In this document: in pieces, positions 8,685-13,906 of the stretch
How positions within the stretch are numbered: position 1 is the stretch's first letter
Layout of the letters: every line of letters begins with the position of its first letter
Assembly (NCBI GenBank): GCA_002387605.1
Contig: DGJU01000083.1
Span: 1 to 13,906 of the forward strand
From: Alphaproteobacteria bacterium UBA4588
GTDB taxonomy: Bacteria > Pseudomonadota > Alphaproteobacteria > Puniceispirillales > Puniceispirillaceae
Length of the DNA: 13,906 nt
Reading direction: 5' to 3'
Position numbers and translations under genes: made by a program
The notes under the pieces: model-generated
The model's input: only the letters and a program-made list of their open reading frames with translations
The model's database searches: none
Told to the model about the DNA's origin: nothing

Positions 8685-10190
8685 TTAGAAACTGTCTGGC
8701 AAATGGTCGGCTTCTGCAAGGTCTGAGAATTTTGTCAGGCGACCTTCAAACCCAACATTCACAACCCCTGTTGGACCATGACGCTGTTTTGCAATAATGA
8801 CTTCGGCCGTCCCATTAGCCTTTTGAAGACGTTCTTGCCACATTTCATAGCGCAGATTAAATTTTTCCTGCGTTTCATTATCTTTTATCTCTGGCTCACC
8901 TTTGCCGAGATAATATTCTTCGCGATACACAAACATGACCACATCAGCATCCTGCTCAATCGAACCAGATTCCCTTAAGTCAGACAGGTTAGGGCGTTTA
9001 TCTTCGCGCTGTTCAACCGCGCGTGAGAGCTGTGATAACGCTAGCACAGGCACGTCTAGCTCTTTTGCAAGCGCTTTGAGTGACCGGCTAATATTGGAGA
9101 TTTCCTGAACCCGGTTCTCTGGGCGTGAGCCTAACTGAGCCTGCAGAAGCTGAAGGTAGTCAACAACAACCAAGCCAAGTCCACTAGTCCGCTTCAGGCG
9201 ACGTGCCCGGCTAGCAAGCTGGCTCACTGATAAAGCAGGGCTGTCATCAATAAAAAAGGGTGTCCTGTCAATTAGGCCACTTGTCTCCACCAGATCAACA
9301 AATTGCCGGCTATCCATGGTGCCTCTGCGGATCGCTTCGGAATCAACATTAGAGCGTTCTGCCAGAATACGAACACCAAGCTGGTCAGCGGACATTTCAA
9401 GCGAGAAAAAGGCAACAGGAACAGGCTCCTCGCCAGTCTGTGTTGTTGCAGCAGCATGAAAGGCGATGTTGGTCGCAAGGGCTGTTTTACCCATGCCGGG
9501 ACGCCCCGCAAGAATCAAAAGGTCAGACGGGTGAAGGCCGCCAAGCAATGCATTAAGCCCAGTAAGGCCGGTGCTCACCCCTGATATATGACCATCAGAA
9601 TTAACAGCTTTTTCAGCTTTTTCGATCGCAACACTCAAAACTTTATCAAATGACTGCAAGCCTTGGTCATTACTGTCATTTTCTGCCAGATTAAATAGCT
9701 GCTGTTCTGCGGCCTCAATTTGTAACTGGGCATCTTTATCAAGGTCAGGATTGCGTGCATCATGGCTCACATCATCCGATAGCTTTACAAGGGCACGCCG
9801 CAGAAATGTCTCGTGAATAATACCAGCATAGTCTTTTGCCGCAGCGATGGAGATAACGCCGTCTGTGAGGTCGGTTAGATATTCTTCGGCTGTTTCCTGG
9901 CCAAAGGCGGGGTCATTCGCGAAAAAAGCATGTAATGTTGTTGGATTGGCAAGCTGTCCGCGCCCGATCATGCGCGCGGCTGCCTCATAAATCTGGCCGT
10001 GAAGAGGGTCATAGAAATGCTCGCTTCTGAGCGCAACGTTGAGACTATCCAAAAGCTCATTATCAAGCAGCAGGGCGCCCAGAAAGCTCTGTTCGGCCTG
10101 AATGTTATGCGGCATCTCACGCACAGCCTTTTCACCAAGCTGTGTTACCGGAAATGTCGCTACTGTTTGATCACTAATTGCATCCACCAT
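8685..10190 (-). CDS. dnaB: Replicative DNA helicase DnaB
   Basis: The hexameric 5'-3' helicase that unwinds DNA at the replication fork and binds DnaG primase. The 501 residues have an N-terminal DnaB domain starting at MPHNIQAEQSFLGALLL (about 26-130), a linker, and the RecA-like C-terminal domain with Walker A GRPGMGKT (229-236), Walker B VVVDYLQLL (341-349), the sensor region ALSQLSRAVEQR (about 384-395), DLRESGSIEQDADVV (404-418) and the KQRHGPTG arginine-finger region (about 468-475). No intein interrupts it. The assigned ATG abuts an AAGAGG Shine-Dalgarno with zero spacing, and GTG is the second codon, so the exact start is uncertain; ATG at codon 26 is a shorter alternative. Its leader holds unusual repeats, listed separately. 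Confidence 0.97.
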   Translation of the reverse strand: MVDAISDQTVATFPVTQLGEKAVREMPHNIQAEQSFLGALLLDNELLDSLNVALRSEHFYDPLHGQIYEAAARMIGRGQLANPTTLHAFFANDPAFGQETAEEYLTDLTDGVISIAAAKDYAGIIHETFLRRALVKLSDDVSHDARNPDLDKDAQLQIEAAEQQLFNLAENDSNDQGLQSFDKVLSVAIEKAEKAVNSDGHISGVSTGLTGLNALLGGLHPSDLLILAGRPGMGKTALATNIAFHAAATTQTGEEPVPVAFFSLEMSADQLGVRILAERSNVDSEAIRRGTMDSRQFVDLVETSGLIDRTPFFIDDSPALSVSQLASRARRLKRTSGLGLVVVDYLQLLQAQLGSRPENRVQEISNISRSLKALAKELDVPVLALSQLSRAVEQREDKRPNLSDLRESGSIEQDADVVMFVYREEYYLGKGEPEIKDNETQEKFNLRYEMWQERLQKANGTAEVIIAKQRHGPTGVVNVGFEGRLTKFSDLAEADHLPDSF

Positions 10191-10222
10191 CCTCTTGTTA
10201 TGACATTACTGACACTAAGAGG
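10191..10222 (-). promoter_or_regulatory. Inverted repeat that could mask the dnaB ribosome binding site
   Basis: On the minus strand CCTCTT (10222-10217) is complementary to the AAGAGG (10196-10191) directly before the dnaB ATG, with a 20-base loop. If it forms in mRNA it would cover the only Shine-Dalgarno. The stem is just 6 bp, so this is tentative. Confidence 0.3.
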
Positions 10223-10230
10223 GTAGATGT

Positions 10231-10264
10231 GAAATGTGGGGATAATGGGGATAAGTCACATTTC
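10231..10264 (-). promoter_or_regulatory. Tandem DnaA-box-like 9-mers inside an inverted repeat, upstream of dnaB
   Basis: On the minus strand the 9-mer TTATCCCCA occurs twice head to tail without a gap (10254-10246 and 10245-10237). It differs at one position from the DnaA box TTATCCACA. The pair is framed by a perfect 8-bp inverted repeat, GAAATGTG (10231-10238) and CACATTTC (10257-10264); the left arm overlaps the end of the second 9-mer by two bases. The element lies about 40-75 bp before the dnaB start, where promoter or operator sequence is expected. The repeat structure is seen directly; binding by DnaA is inference. Confidence 0.45.
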
Positions 10265-10290
10265 TTTTTTATCCCTGATGCAGGCGGCAC

Positions 10291-10320
10291 AAAAAAAGAG
10301 GCCAGAAACCTGGCCCCTTT
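10291..10320 (-). terminator. Intrinsic terminator of the rpsF-rpsR-rplI operon
   Basis: On the minus strand an 11-bp stem (AAAGGGGCCAG pairing with CTGGCCTCTTT, one G-U pair) has a short GTTT loop and runs into a run of seven T. It sits 42 bp past the rplI stop and before the dnaB leader, so it separates the ribosomal operon from dnaB. Confidence 0.9.
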
Positions 10321-10362
10321 AAGAGGTCATAGACAGTAATATAATACGATTATAACGCAGAA

Positions 10363-11010
10363 TTATGCGTTATCGTCTGCTGTCTCGCCAGCATCTTCAT
10401 CTGCCGGTGTTTCTTCTGCAGCTACTTCATCAGCAGTAGCATCACCAGCGGCTTCTGCTTTAGCCATTGCTGCGACTGCTTTGCTTGATGCGTAGTTATC
10501 TTCCATGTCATCCTGATCAGAGGCAATGACTGCACGGCCAATCTGAAGCTGTGTTTCAGCTTCTTCAAGGGAGCGGGCAATATTGACTGTCACAGTAATC
10601 GTCACTTCAGCATGAAGCGTGACTTTGATTGGGAAGAGGCCAAGTGTTTTGATGGCGTTATCCATCACAACCTGACGTCTCTCAACCGGCTGACCTGATG
10701 CAGTTACGGCATCAGCGATATCACGTGCTGTTACAGACCCGAAAAGCTGACCCATTTCAGAGGCAGCCCGCACAAGGTTAACAGCTAAGCCGTCAAGCTC
10801 ACCTGACTGTTGTTCAGCAGCTGTCCGGCTAACAGCATTTTTCTGTTCACGCTCAGCGCGTTCAGCTTCAAACTTTTCCATGTTTGCTTTGCTGGCACGA
10901 AGGGCTTTTCCTGTCGGCAACAAATAATTGCGTGCATAGCCTGGCTTGACGGAGACAACATCACCGAGCTTGCCAAGTTTTTCCACGCGTTCTAGCAAAA
11001 TAATATTCAT
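10363..11010 (-). CDS. rplI: 50S ribosomal protein L9 with acidic C-terminal extension
   Basis: Large-subunit protein L9, which binds 23S rRNA near the L1 stalk and helps limit frameshifting. The N-terminal rRNA-binding lobe (MNIILLERVEKLGKLGDVV, then VKPGYARNYLLPTGKA, residues 21-36), central helix (about 40-75) and C-terminal lobe (about 76-148, with GQLFGSVTARDIADA) are all present. The protein is 215 residues against about 149 in E. coli; residues from about 149 on form an Ala/Glu/Asp-rich, probably disordered tail. Acidic L9 extensions are common in alphaproteobacteria. An AAGGA Shine-Dalgarno about 8-9 bases upstream supports the start. It follows rpsR by 35 bp; the membrane protein (DUF2232) gene that some alphaproteobacteria carry between rpsR and rplI is absent here. 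The operon terminator follows. Confidence 0.97.
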   Translation of the reverse strand: MNIILLERVEKLGKLGDVVSVKPGYARNYLLPTGKALRASKANMEKFEAERAEREQKNAVSRTAAEQQSGELDGLAVNLVRAASEMGQLFGSVTARDIADAVTASGQPVERRQVVMDNAIKTLGLFPIKVTLHAEVTITVTVNIARSLEEAETQLQIGRAVIASDQDDMEDNYASSKAVAAMAKAEAAGDATADEVAAEETPADEDAGETADDNA

Positions 11011-11045
11011 AATTTTGTTCCTTTTTACGACAATCTCTACTTAGC

Positions 11046-11300
11046 CTAGCTAATTACGTAAGGCATCAGTGCCAGATAGCGGGCACGTTTGATGGCTGTT
11101 GCCAGTTCGCGCTGCTTTTTGGCAGAGACTGCTGAAATGCGTGAGGGAACAATTTTGCCGCGCTCTGATGTGTAACGAGCCAGCAATTTTGTATCCTTAT
11201 AGTCAATTTTCGGTGCATTTGGACCTGAAAAAGGACATGATTTCCGGCGGCGACCTTGTGGTCTGCGGACGGCTTCTCTGGTAATCTCAAGCTGAGTCAT
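11046..11300 (-). CDS. rpsR: 30S ribosomal protein S18
   Basis: Small-subunit protein S18, which forms a heterodimer with S6 on the platform of the 30S subunit. All 84 residues of the usual length are present: a basic N-terminus (RRPQGRRRKSCPFSG, residues 12-26), then IDYKDTKLLARYTSERGKI, and the family core VPSRISAVSAKKQRELATAIKRAR. The gene begins 3 bp after the rpsF stop (TAAGCCATG), with its GAGGGG ribosome binding site inside the end of rpsF, so translation of the two binding partners is closely linked. Only one cysteine is present, so there is no zinc site. Confidence 0.98.
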   Translation of the reverse strand: MTQLEITREAVRRPQGRRRKSCPFSGPNAPKIDYKDTKLLARYTSERGKIVPSRISAVSAKKQRELATAIKRARYLALMPYVIS

Positions 11301-11303
11301 GGC

Positions 11304-11753
11304 TTATTTCCCCTCATCCTGTGGTGCATCTTCGGACGGCTTTGAGCGTGGACGCTCATCACGATCGCCTCTGCGGTCATCACGTCTATCGTCACGACGG
11401 TCATCACGGCGGTCTTTACCACCGCGTTCTGTTCTCACTTGCATCATGACAGATGGTTCTTGGTCAACTTCTTCGATTGCGATTGTCATAAAGCGCAGAA
11501 CATCTTCGTTCAGGCCCATGATACGCTCGAATTCATTAAGTGTCTCTGAATCAGTTTCCATATTCAGCATGACATAATGACCCTTCCGGTTTTTCTTGAT
11601 CCGGTAGGCAAGACCACGAAGGCCCCAAAATTCTTTTTTCTGAATTGAGCCACCTGCTTTTTCAATAATCGCAGAAAACTCTTCAATCATCGCTTCGACT
11701 TGCGTAGTCGAAACGTCTTGGCGTGCAATGATCACGCTTTCATAAAGCCGCAT
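11304..11753 (-). CDS. rpsF: 30S ribosomal protein S6 with Asp/Arg-repeat C-terminal tail
   Basis: Small-subunit protein S6, partner of S18. Residues 1 to about 100 form the ferredoxin-like S6 fold (MRLYESVIIARQDV, FWGLRGLAYRIKKNRKGHYV, LRFMTIAIEEVD). A hydrophilic tail follows to residue 149; it contains a KDRR unit and three DDRR units (113-128), then a mixed-charge end. In E. coli the S6 tail is acidic and is the target of RimK glutamylation; this tail ends in EDAPQDEGK but is dominated by Arg/Asp, and no RimK gene is in the window. First gene of the rpsF-rpsR-rplI operon, with a strong AAGGAGAG Shine-Dalgarno 4 bases before the ATG. A possible autoregulatory leader lies upstream. Confidence 0.98.
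   Translation of the reverse strand: MRLYESVIIARQDVSTTQVEAMIEEFSAIIEKAGGSIQKKEFWGLRGLAYRIKKNRKGHYVMLNMETDSETLNEFERIMGLNEDVLRFMTIAIEEVDQEPSVMMQVRTERGGKDRRDDRRDDRRDDRRGDRDERPRSKPSEDAPQDEGK
11370..11414 (-). repeat. DDRR coding repeat in rpsF
   Basis: Fifteen codons (residues 114-128) encode successive Asp/Arg tetrads with a 12-bp period. Arginine codons vary between units (CGC, CGT, AGA) and Asp codons alternate GAT/GAC, suggesting selection on charge rather than very recent slippage. Confidence 0.7.
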
Positions 11754-11793
11754 CGGTCTCTCCTTATGGCTTATCGTTACCTACCTATCCCAA

Positions 11794-11848
11794 GGCCGGA
11801 AGGGCCAAGCTCTGGCTGTAACAAGCCAGCCTCCTAATGAGTGCTGGC
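11794..11848 (-). promoter_or_regulatory. Structured rpsF leader, candidate S6:S18 autoregulatory element
   Basis: In the minus-strand leader, 41 to 95 bases before rpsF, GCTGGCT can pair in two exclusive ways: with the upstream GCCAGC (11848-11843 with 11830-11825, 12-base loop) or with the downstream AGCCAG (11829-11824 with 11817-11812, 6-base loop). A further GGCC-CTTCC-GGCC hairpin (11806-11794) carries CCG. rpsF leaders in many bacteria bind the S6:S18 dimer through a CCG-containing motif that mimics 16S rRNA. I could not fit the exact consensus by eye, so identity is inferred from position, structure and the CCG. Confidence 0.4.
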
Positions 11849-11856
11849 AAGGGAGT

Positions 11857-11862
11857 ATTTTA
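11857..11862 (-). promoter_or_regulatory. Possible -10 element for the ribosomal operon
   Basis: TAAAAT on the minus strand, about 100 bases before rpsF and just ahead of the leader hairpins, is the best -10-like hexamer here. No good -35 lies at the right distance. Confidence 0.25.
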
Positions 11863-11872
11863 TTCCTTCTTT

Positions 11873-11909
11873 AGGTGGTGAAGAGACAGAATAACTGCGT
11901 TCATCACCT
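11873..11909 (+). repeat. 10-bp inverted repeat in the rpsF-fabD intergenic region
   Basis: AGGTGGTGAA (11873-11882) and TTCATCACCT (11900-11909) are complementary with one G-T pair and a 17-base spacer. In plus-strand RNA all ten positions pair (one G-U); in minus-strand RNA there is one A-C mismatch. It is either an operator beside the rpsF promoter or a hairpin just ahead of the mini-ORF at 11926. Confidence 0.5.
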
Positions 11910-11925
11910 GCAAAGGAGAGGTCTT

Positions 11926-11955
11926 ATGGCGGAGTTTTACCCTGAAATCAAGTAA
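11926..11955 (+). CDS. Nine-codon ORF with strong Shine-Dalgarno (possible leader peptide)
   Basis: ATG to TAA encodes MAEFYPEIK. An AAAGGAGAGG sequence sits upstream, its AGGAG core 7 bases before the ATG, which is the best ribosome binding site in the window outside known genes. It lies on the fabD strand, about 160 bp ahead of fabD and just after the 10-bp inverted repeat. No regulatory residue run of the kind used in attenuation is present. After the stop the same frame stays open for 18 more codons. It could be a leader peptide, a remnant of a lost gene or chance. Confidence 0.3.
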   Translation: MAEFYPEIK

Positions 11956-11975
11956 AAACCCTTTCCTGAATTACC

Positions 11976-12003
11976 TTACCGTTCTTCACTCATCTTATAT
12001 GAT
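11976..12003 (+). promoter_or_regulatory. Candidate fabD promoter
   Basis: TATGAT (11998-12003, five of six to consensus) has a poor -35-like TTACCG at 11976-11981 with a 16-base spacer. It would give a leader of roughly 105 bases. The surrounding 11960-12117 stretch is AT-rich and otherwise shows no gene. Confidence 0.3.
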
Positions 12004-12117
12004 ATGTCTTGATTATCGTTATCATGCTGTCCTATGACACTAGGTAATCAGAAACAGGGTGACTTTACTTAGTGGGCCTGCTTTCAAATGACGTTGAGGT
12101 AAAAGAGCAGGGGTATT

Positions 12118-13059
12118 ATGCAGAAGACAGCTTTTCTGTTTCCGGGGCAGGGGTCACAAACCGTTGGGATGGGGCAGGCACTTGCCGCTTCATCGCCGCA
12201 GGCGCGCGCCAGACTTACGATGATTGATGAAGCGCTTGGAGAGTCTCTTTCATCATTAATGGCAGATGGCCCGCTTGATGAATTAACACTTACACGCAAC
12301 GCCCAGCCGGCTCTGTTTGCAAGTTCAGTTGCTGTTCTAGCAGCTCTTGAAGCGGCCTCCGGAAAGCCGGTATCTGCGCTTACTGATTTTGTTGCAGGTC
12401 ACTCGTTGGGTGAGTATTCAGCGCTGGCGGCTGCCGGTACTCTTGAAATACAGGATGCCGCGCATCTCTTGCGGCTTCGCGGCGATTCAATGCAGAAAGC
12501 TGTTCCTGTTGGCGCTGGCGCAATGGCTGCCCTGCTGGGGGCTGACCTAGAACTTGCAGATGCCATTGTAGCAGAGTCATCTGATGCTGGTCTGGTGCAG
12601 ATTGCAAATGATAATGCGCCGGGTCAGATTGTTGTGTCAGGCTCGCTTGCGGGTGTTGAAAAGGCAATGGCTGTTGCAAAGGAAAAAGGGGTTCGCCGCG
12701 CTCTGAAATTGCCAGTAAGCGCGCCGTTCCATTGCGACCTTATGGCGCCTGCTGCGCAGGAAATGGCGGCCGCGCTTGCAACAGCTTCAATGAAGGATGC
12801 CGCCATGCCGGTTATCTGTAATATTTCAGCTTCGGGCGAGACGTCAGCATCTGCCTTGCGCCAGAACCTTGTTGCACAGGTCACAGGCAGGGTGCGGTGG
12901 CGTGAAACGCTGCTTGAGCTTCACAGCAAGGGTGTTACCCGGTTTGTCGAGGTTGGCACTGGCAAGGTTTTGTCAGGTCTTGTTAAACGCACGCTTGAGG
13001 GAGTGGAAAGCTATTCGCTTGAAACATATGAAGATATTGAAAGCTTTCTTGCGACATAA
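12118..13059 (+). CDS. fabD: Malonyl-CoA:ACP transacylase
   Basis: Transfers malonyl from CoA to acyl carrier protein, loading the extender unit for type II fatty acid synthesis in the cytoplasm. The 313 residues match the usual length of about 310. Visible are the N-terminal FPGQGSQ (8-14), the nucleophile Ser96 in GHSLGE, Arg121 which binds the malonyl carboxylate (LRLRGDSMQ), and catalytic His205 (SAPFHCDLM). NDNAPGQIVVSG and the VEVGTGKVLSGL end are also typical. It is divergent from rpsF and 55 bp ahead of fabG. An AGGGG ribosome binding site 4-5 bases before the ATG fits the start. No FapR- or FabT-like operator was recognised; the control element may lie in the 364-bp upstream region. 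Confidence 0.97.
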   Translation: MQKTAFLFPGQGSQTVGMGQALAASSPQARARLTMIDEALGESLSSLMADGPLDELTLTRNAQPALFASSVAVLAALEAASGKPVSALTDFVAGHSLGEYSALAAAGTLEIQDAAHLLRLRGDSMQKAVPVGAGAMAALLGADLELADAIVAESSDAGLVQIANDNAPGQIVVSGSLAGVEKAMAVAKEKGVRRALKLPVSAPFHCDLMAPAAQEMAAALATASMKDAAMPVICNISASGETSASALRQNLVAQVTGRVRWRETLLELHSKGVTRFVEVGTGKVLSGLVKRTLEGVESYSLETYEDIESFLAT

Positions 13060-13101
13060 GCTGATATCCTTCATATAGTTATGGACCTCATACCTCTTAT
13101 T

Positions 13102-13107
13102 AAGGAG
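13102..13107 (+). promoter_or_regulatory. fabG ribosome binding site
   Basis: AAGGAG seven bases before the ATG at 13115 fixes the fabG start. It is stronger than the site of fabD upstream. Confidence 0.8.
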
Positions 13108-13114
13108 TGACCAC

Positions 13115-13852
13115 ATGTTTCAACTCTCAGGTAGAACAGCCCTTATCACTGGTGCTAGCGGCGGTATCGGCAGTGCTATTGCGAAAAATCTTAGCCAGCA
13201 GGGCGCCCATGTTATCTTGCATGGCACGCGGGCTGGCCGGCTTGAAGAGCTGGCAAGTGAGATAGGCACAAATGTATCTGTGGTCACCGCCAACCTTTCT
13301 GATAGAGAGGCTGTTGGCGGCCTGGTTTCTGAGGCGGCAAAAGCAACGGGCGCGATTGATATTCTGGTAAATAATGCTGGTATAACACGAGATAATTTAT
13401 TCATGCGGATGAAGGATGAAGAGTGGGATGATGTTTTAGAAGTTAACCTGACATCTTCAATGCTGTTATGCCGGTCTGCCATTCGCGCTATGATGAAGGC
13501 GCGCTGGGGACGGATTATTTCTATCTCGTCAATCGTTGGCGTTACCGGTAATCCGGGCCAGACAAATTATGCTGCCTCAAAAGCTGGTATGATTGGCTTT
13601 AGCAAATCACTTGCCGCTGAAGTAGCAAGCCGCGGTATCACTGTAAATGTTGTAGCGCCTGGCTTTATTGAAACGCCTATGACAGATGAGCTAACAGATG
13701 AGCAAAAACAGAAATTGCTAGGCAATGTTCCGGCAGGTCGTCTTGGCTCATCCCAAGAAGTCGCCGCTGCTGTCAGTTTTCTTGCCTCAGAAGAAGCAGC
13801 TTATATGACAGGGGCAACGTTACATGTGAATGGCGGCATGGCGATGCTGTAG
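13115..13852 (+). CDS. fabG: 3-oxoacyl-[acyl-carrier-protein] reductase
   Basis: NADPH-dependent reduction of beta-ketoacyl-ACP to the 3-hydroxyacyl-ACP, the first reductive step of each fatty acid elongation cycle. The 245 residues have the FabG layout: cofactor loop TGASGGIG (12-19), NNAGITRDN (86-94), then the catalytic tetrad Asn111, Ser139, Tyr152 and Lys156 (YAASK). The segments VAPGFIETPMTDEL and the C-terminal TGATLHVNGGMAML are diagnostic of FabG among SDR proteins and clearly separate it from the SDR beside purF. It follows fabD by 55 bp, probably in one operon. The remaining 54 bases of the window (13853-13906) show no terminator or start of a gene; acpP would normally come next. 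Confidence 0.97.
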   Translation: MFQLSGRTALITGASGGIGSAIAKNLSQQGAHVILHGTRAGRLEELASEIGTNVSVVTANLSDREAVGGLVSEAAKATGAIDILVNNAGITRDNLFMRMKDEEWDDVLEVNLTSSMLLCRSAIRAMMKARWGRIISISSIVGVTGNPGQTNYAASKAGMIGFSKSLAAEVASRGITVNVVAPGFIETPMTDELTDEQKQKLLGNVPAGRLGSSQEVAAAVSFLASEEAAYMTGATLHVNGGMAML

Positions 13853-13906
13853 CAGATCAGCGCTGCGAGAAAAACCCGTTTCCATAAATGTTGTGCCGGA
13901 AATGTT

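Noticed and set aside
8685..10190. Possible intein in dnaB, a common site for them
   Set aside because: The helicase motifs are contiguous and the protein has normal length, with no splicing block inserted.
1..13906. Mobile elements, CRISPR arrays, tRNA genes, toxin-antitoxin or defence systems
   Set aside because: Nothing on either strand resembles them; the window is almost filled by conserved housekeeping genes in a conserved order.

Overview
The window looks like the chromosome of a free-living alphaproteobacterium of moderate GC content. The evidence is gene order (fabD-fabG divergent from rpsF-rpsR-rplI, then dnaB, alr, radA, cvpA, purF and an SDR gene) plus protein traits common in that class: an L9 with a long acidic tail, an S6 with an Asp/Arg-rich tail, and a Bacillus-type PurF with propeptide and Fe-S cysteines. 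A SAR116- or Rhodospirillales-like marine lineage would fit, but that is inference; no rRNA or other taxonomic marker is present.

Layout: (1) 1-1491, plus strand: 3' part of mnmC (tRNA wobble-uridine modification), cut by the window's left edge. (2) 1505-10190, minus strand, read right to left: dnaB, alr, mlaE, mlaF, radA, cvpA, purF and an SDR oxidoreductase. Most junctions are short: 9 bp mlaE-mlaF, 5 bp mlaF-radA, 24 bp cvpA-purF, and a 1-bp TAATG overlap purF-SDR. Gaps of about 80-105 bp lie between dnaB/alr, alr/mlaE and radA/cvpA. (3) 10291-10320: a strong intrinsic terminator closing the ribosomal-protein operon. (4) 10363-11753, minus strand: rpsF-rpsR-rplI. (5) 11754-12117: a 364-bp divergent intergenic region with a structured rpsF leader, a 10-bp inverted repeat and a nine-codon ORF behind a very good Shine-Dalgarno. 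(6) 12118-13852, plus strand: fabD-fabG of type II fatty acid synthesis; acpP would be expected just beyond the right edge.

Functionally this is core growth machinery: ribosome assembly, replication fork unwinding, cell-wall D-alanine, outer-membrane lipid asymmetry, recombination, purine synthesis and fatty acid initiation. All complete genes are intact with their catalytic motifs. I see no mobile element, CRISPR, tRNA, toxin-antitoxin or defence gene, and no undescribed multi-gene system. The items most worth a second look are non-coding: a perfect tandem 9-mer resembling DnaA boxes inside a perfect inverted repeat ahead of dnaB, mutually exclusive hairpins in the rpsF leader, and the mini-ORF between rpsF and fabD.
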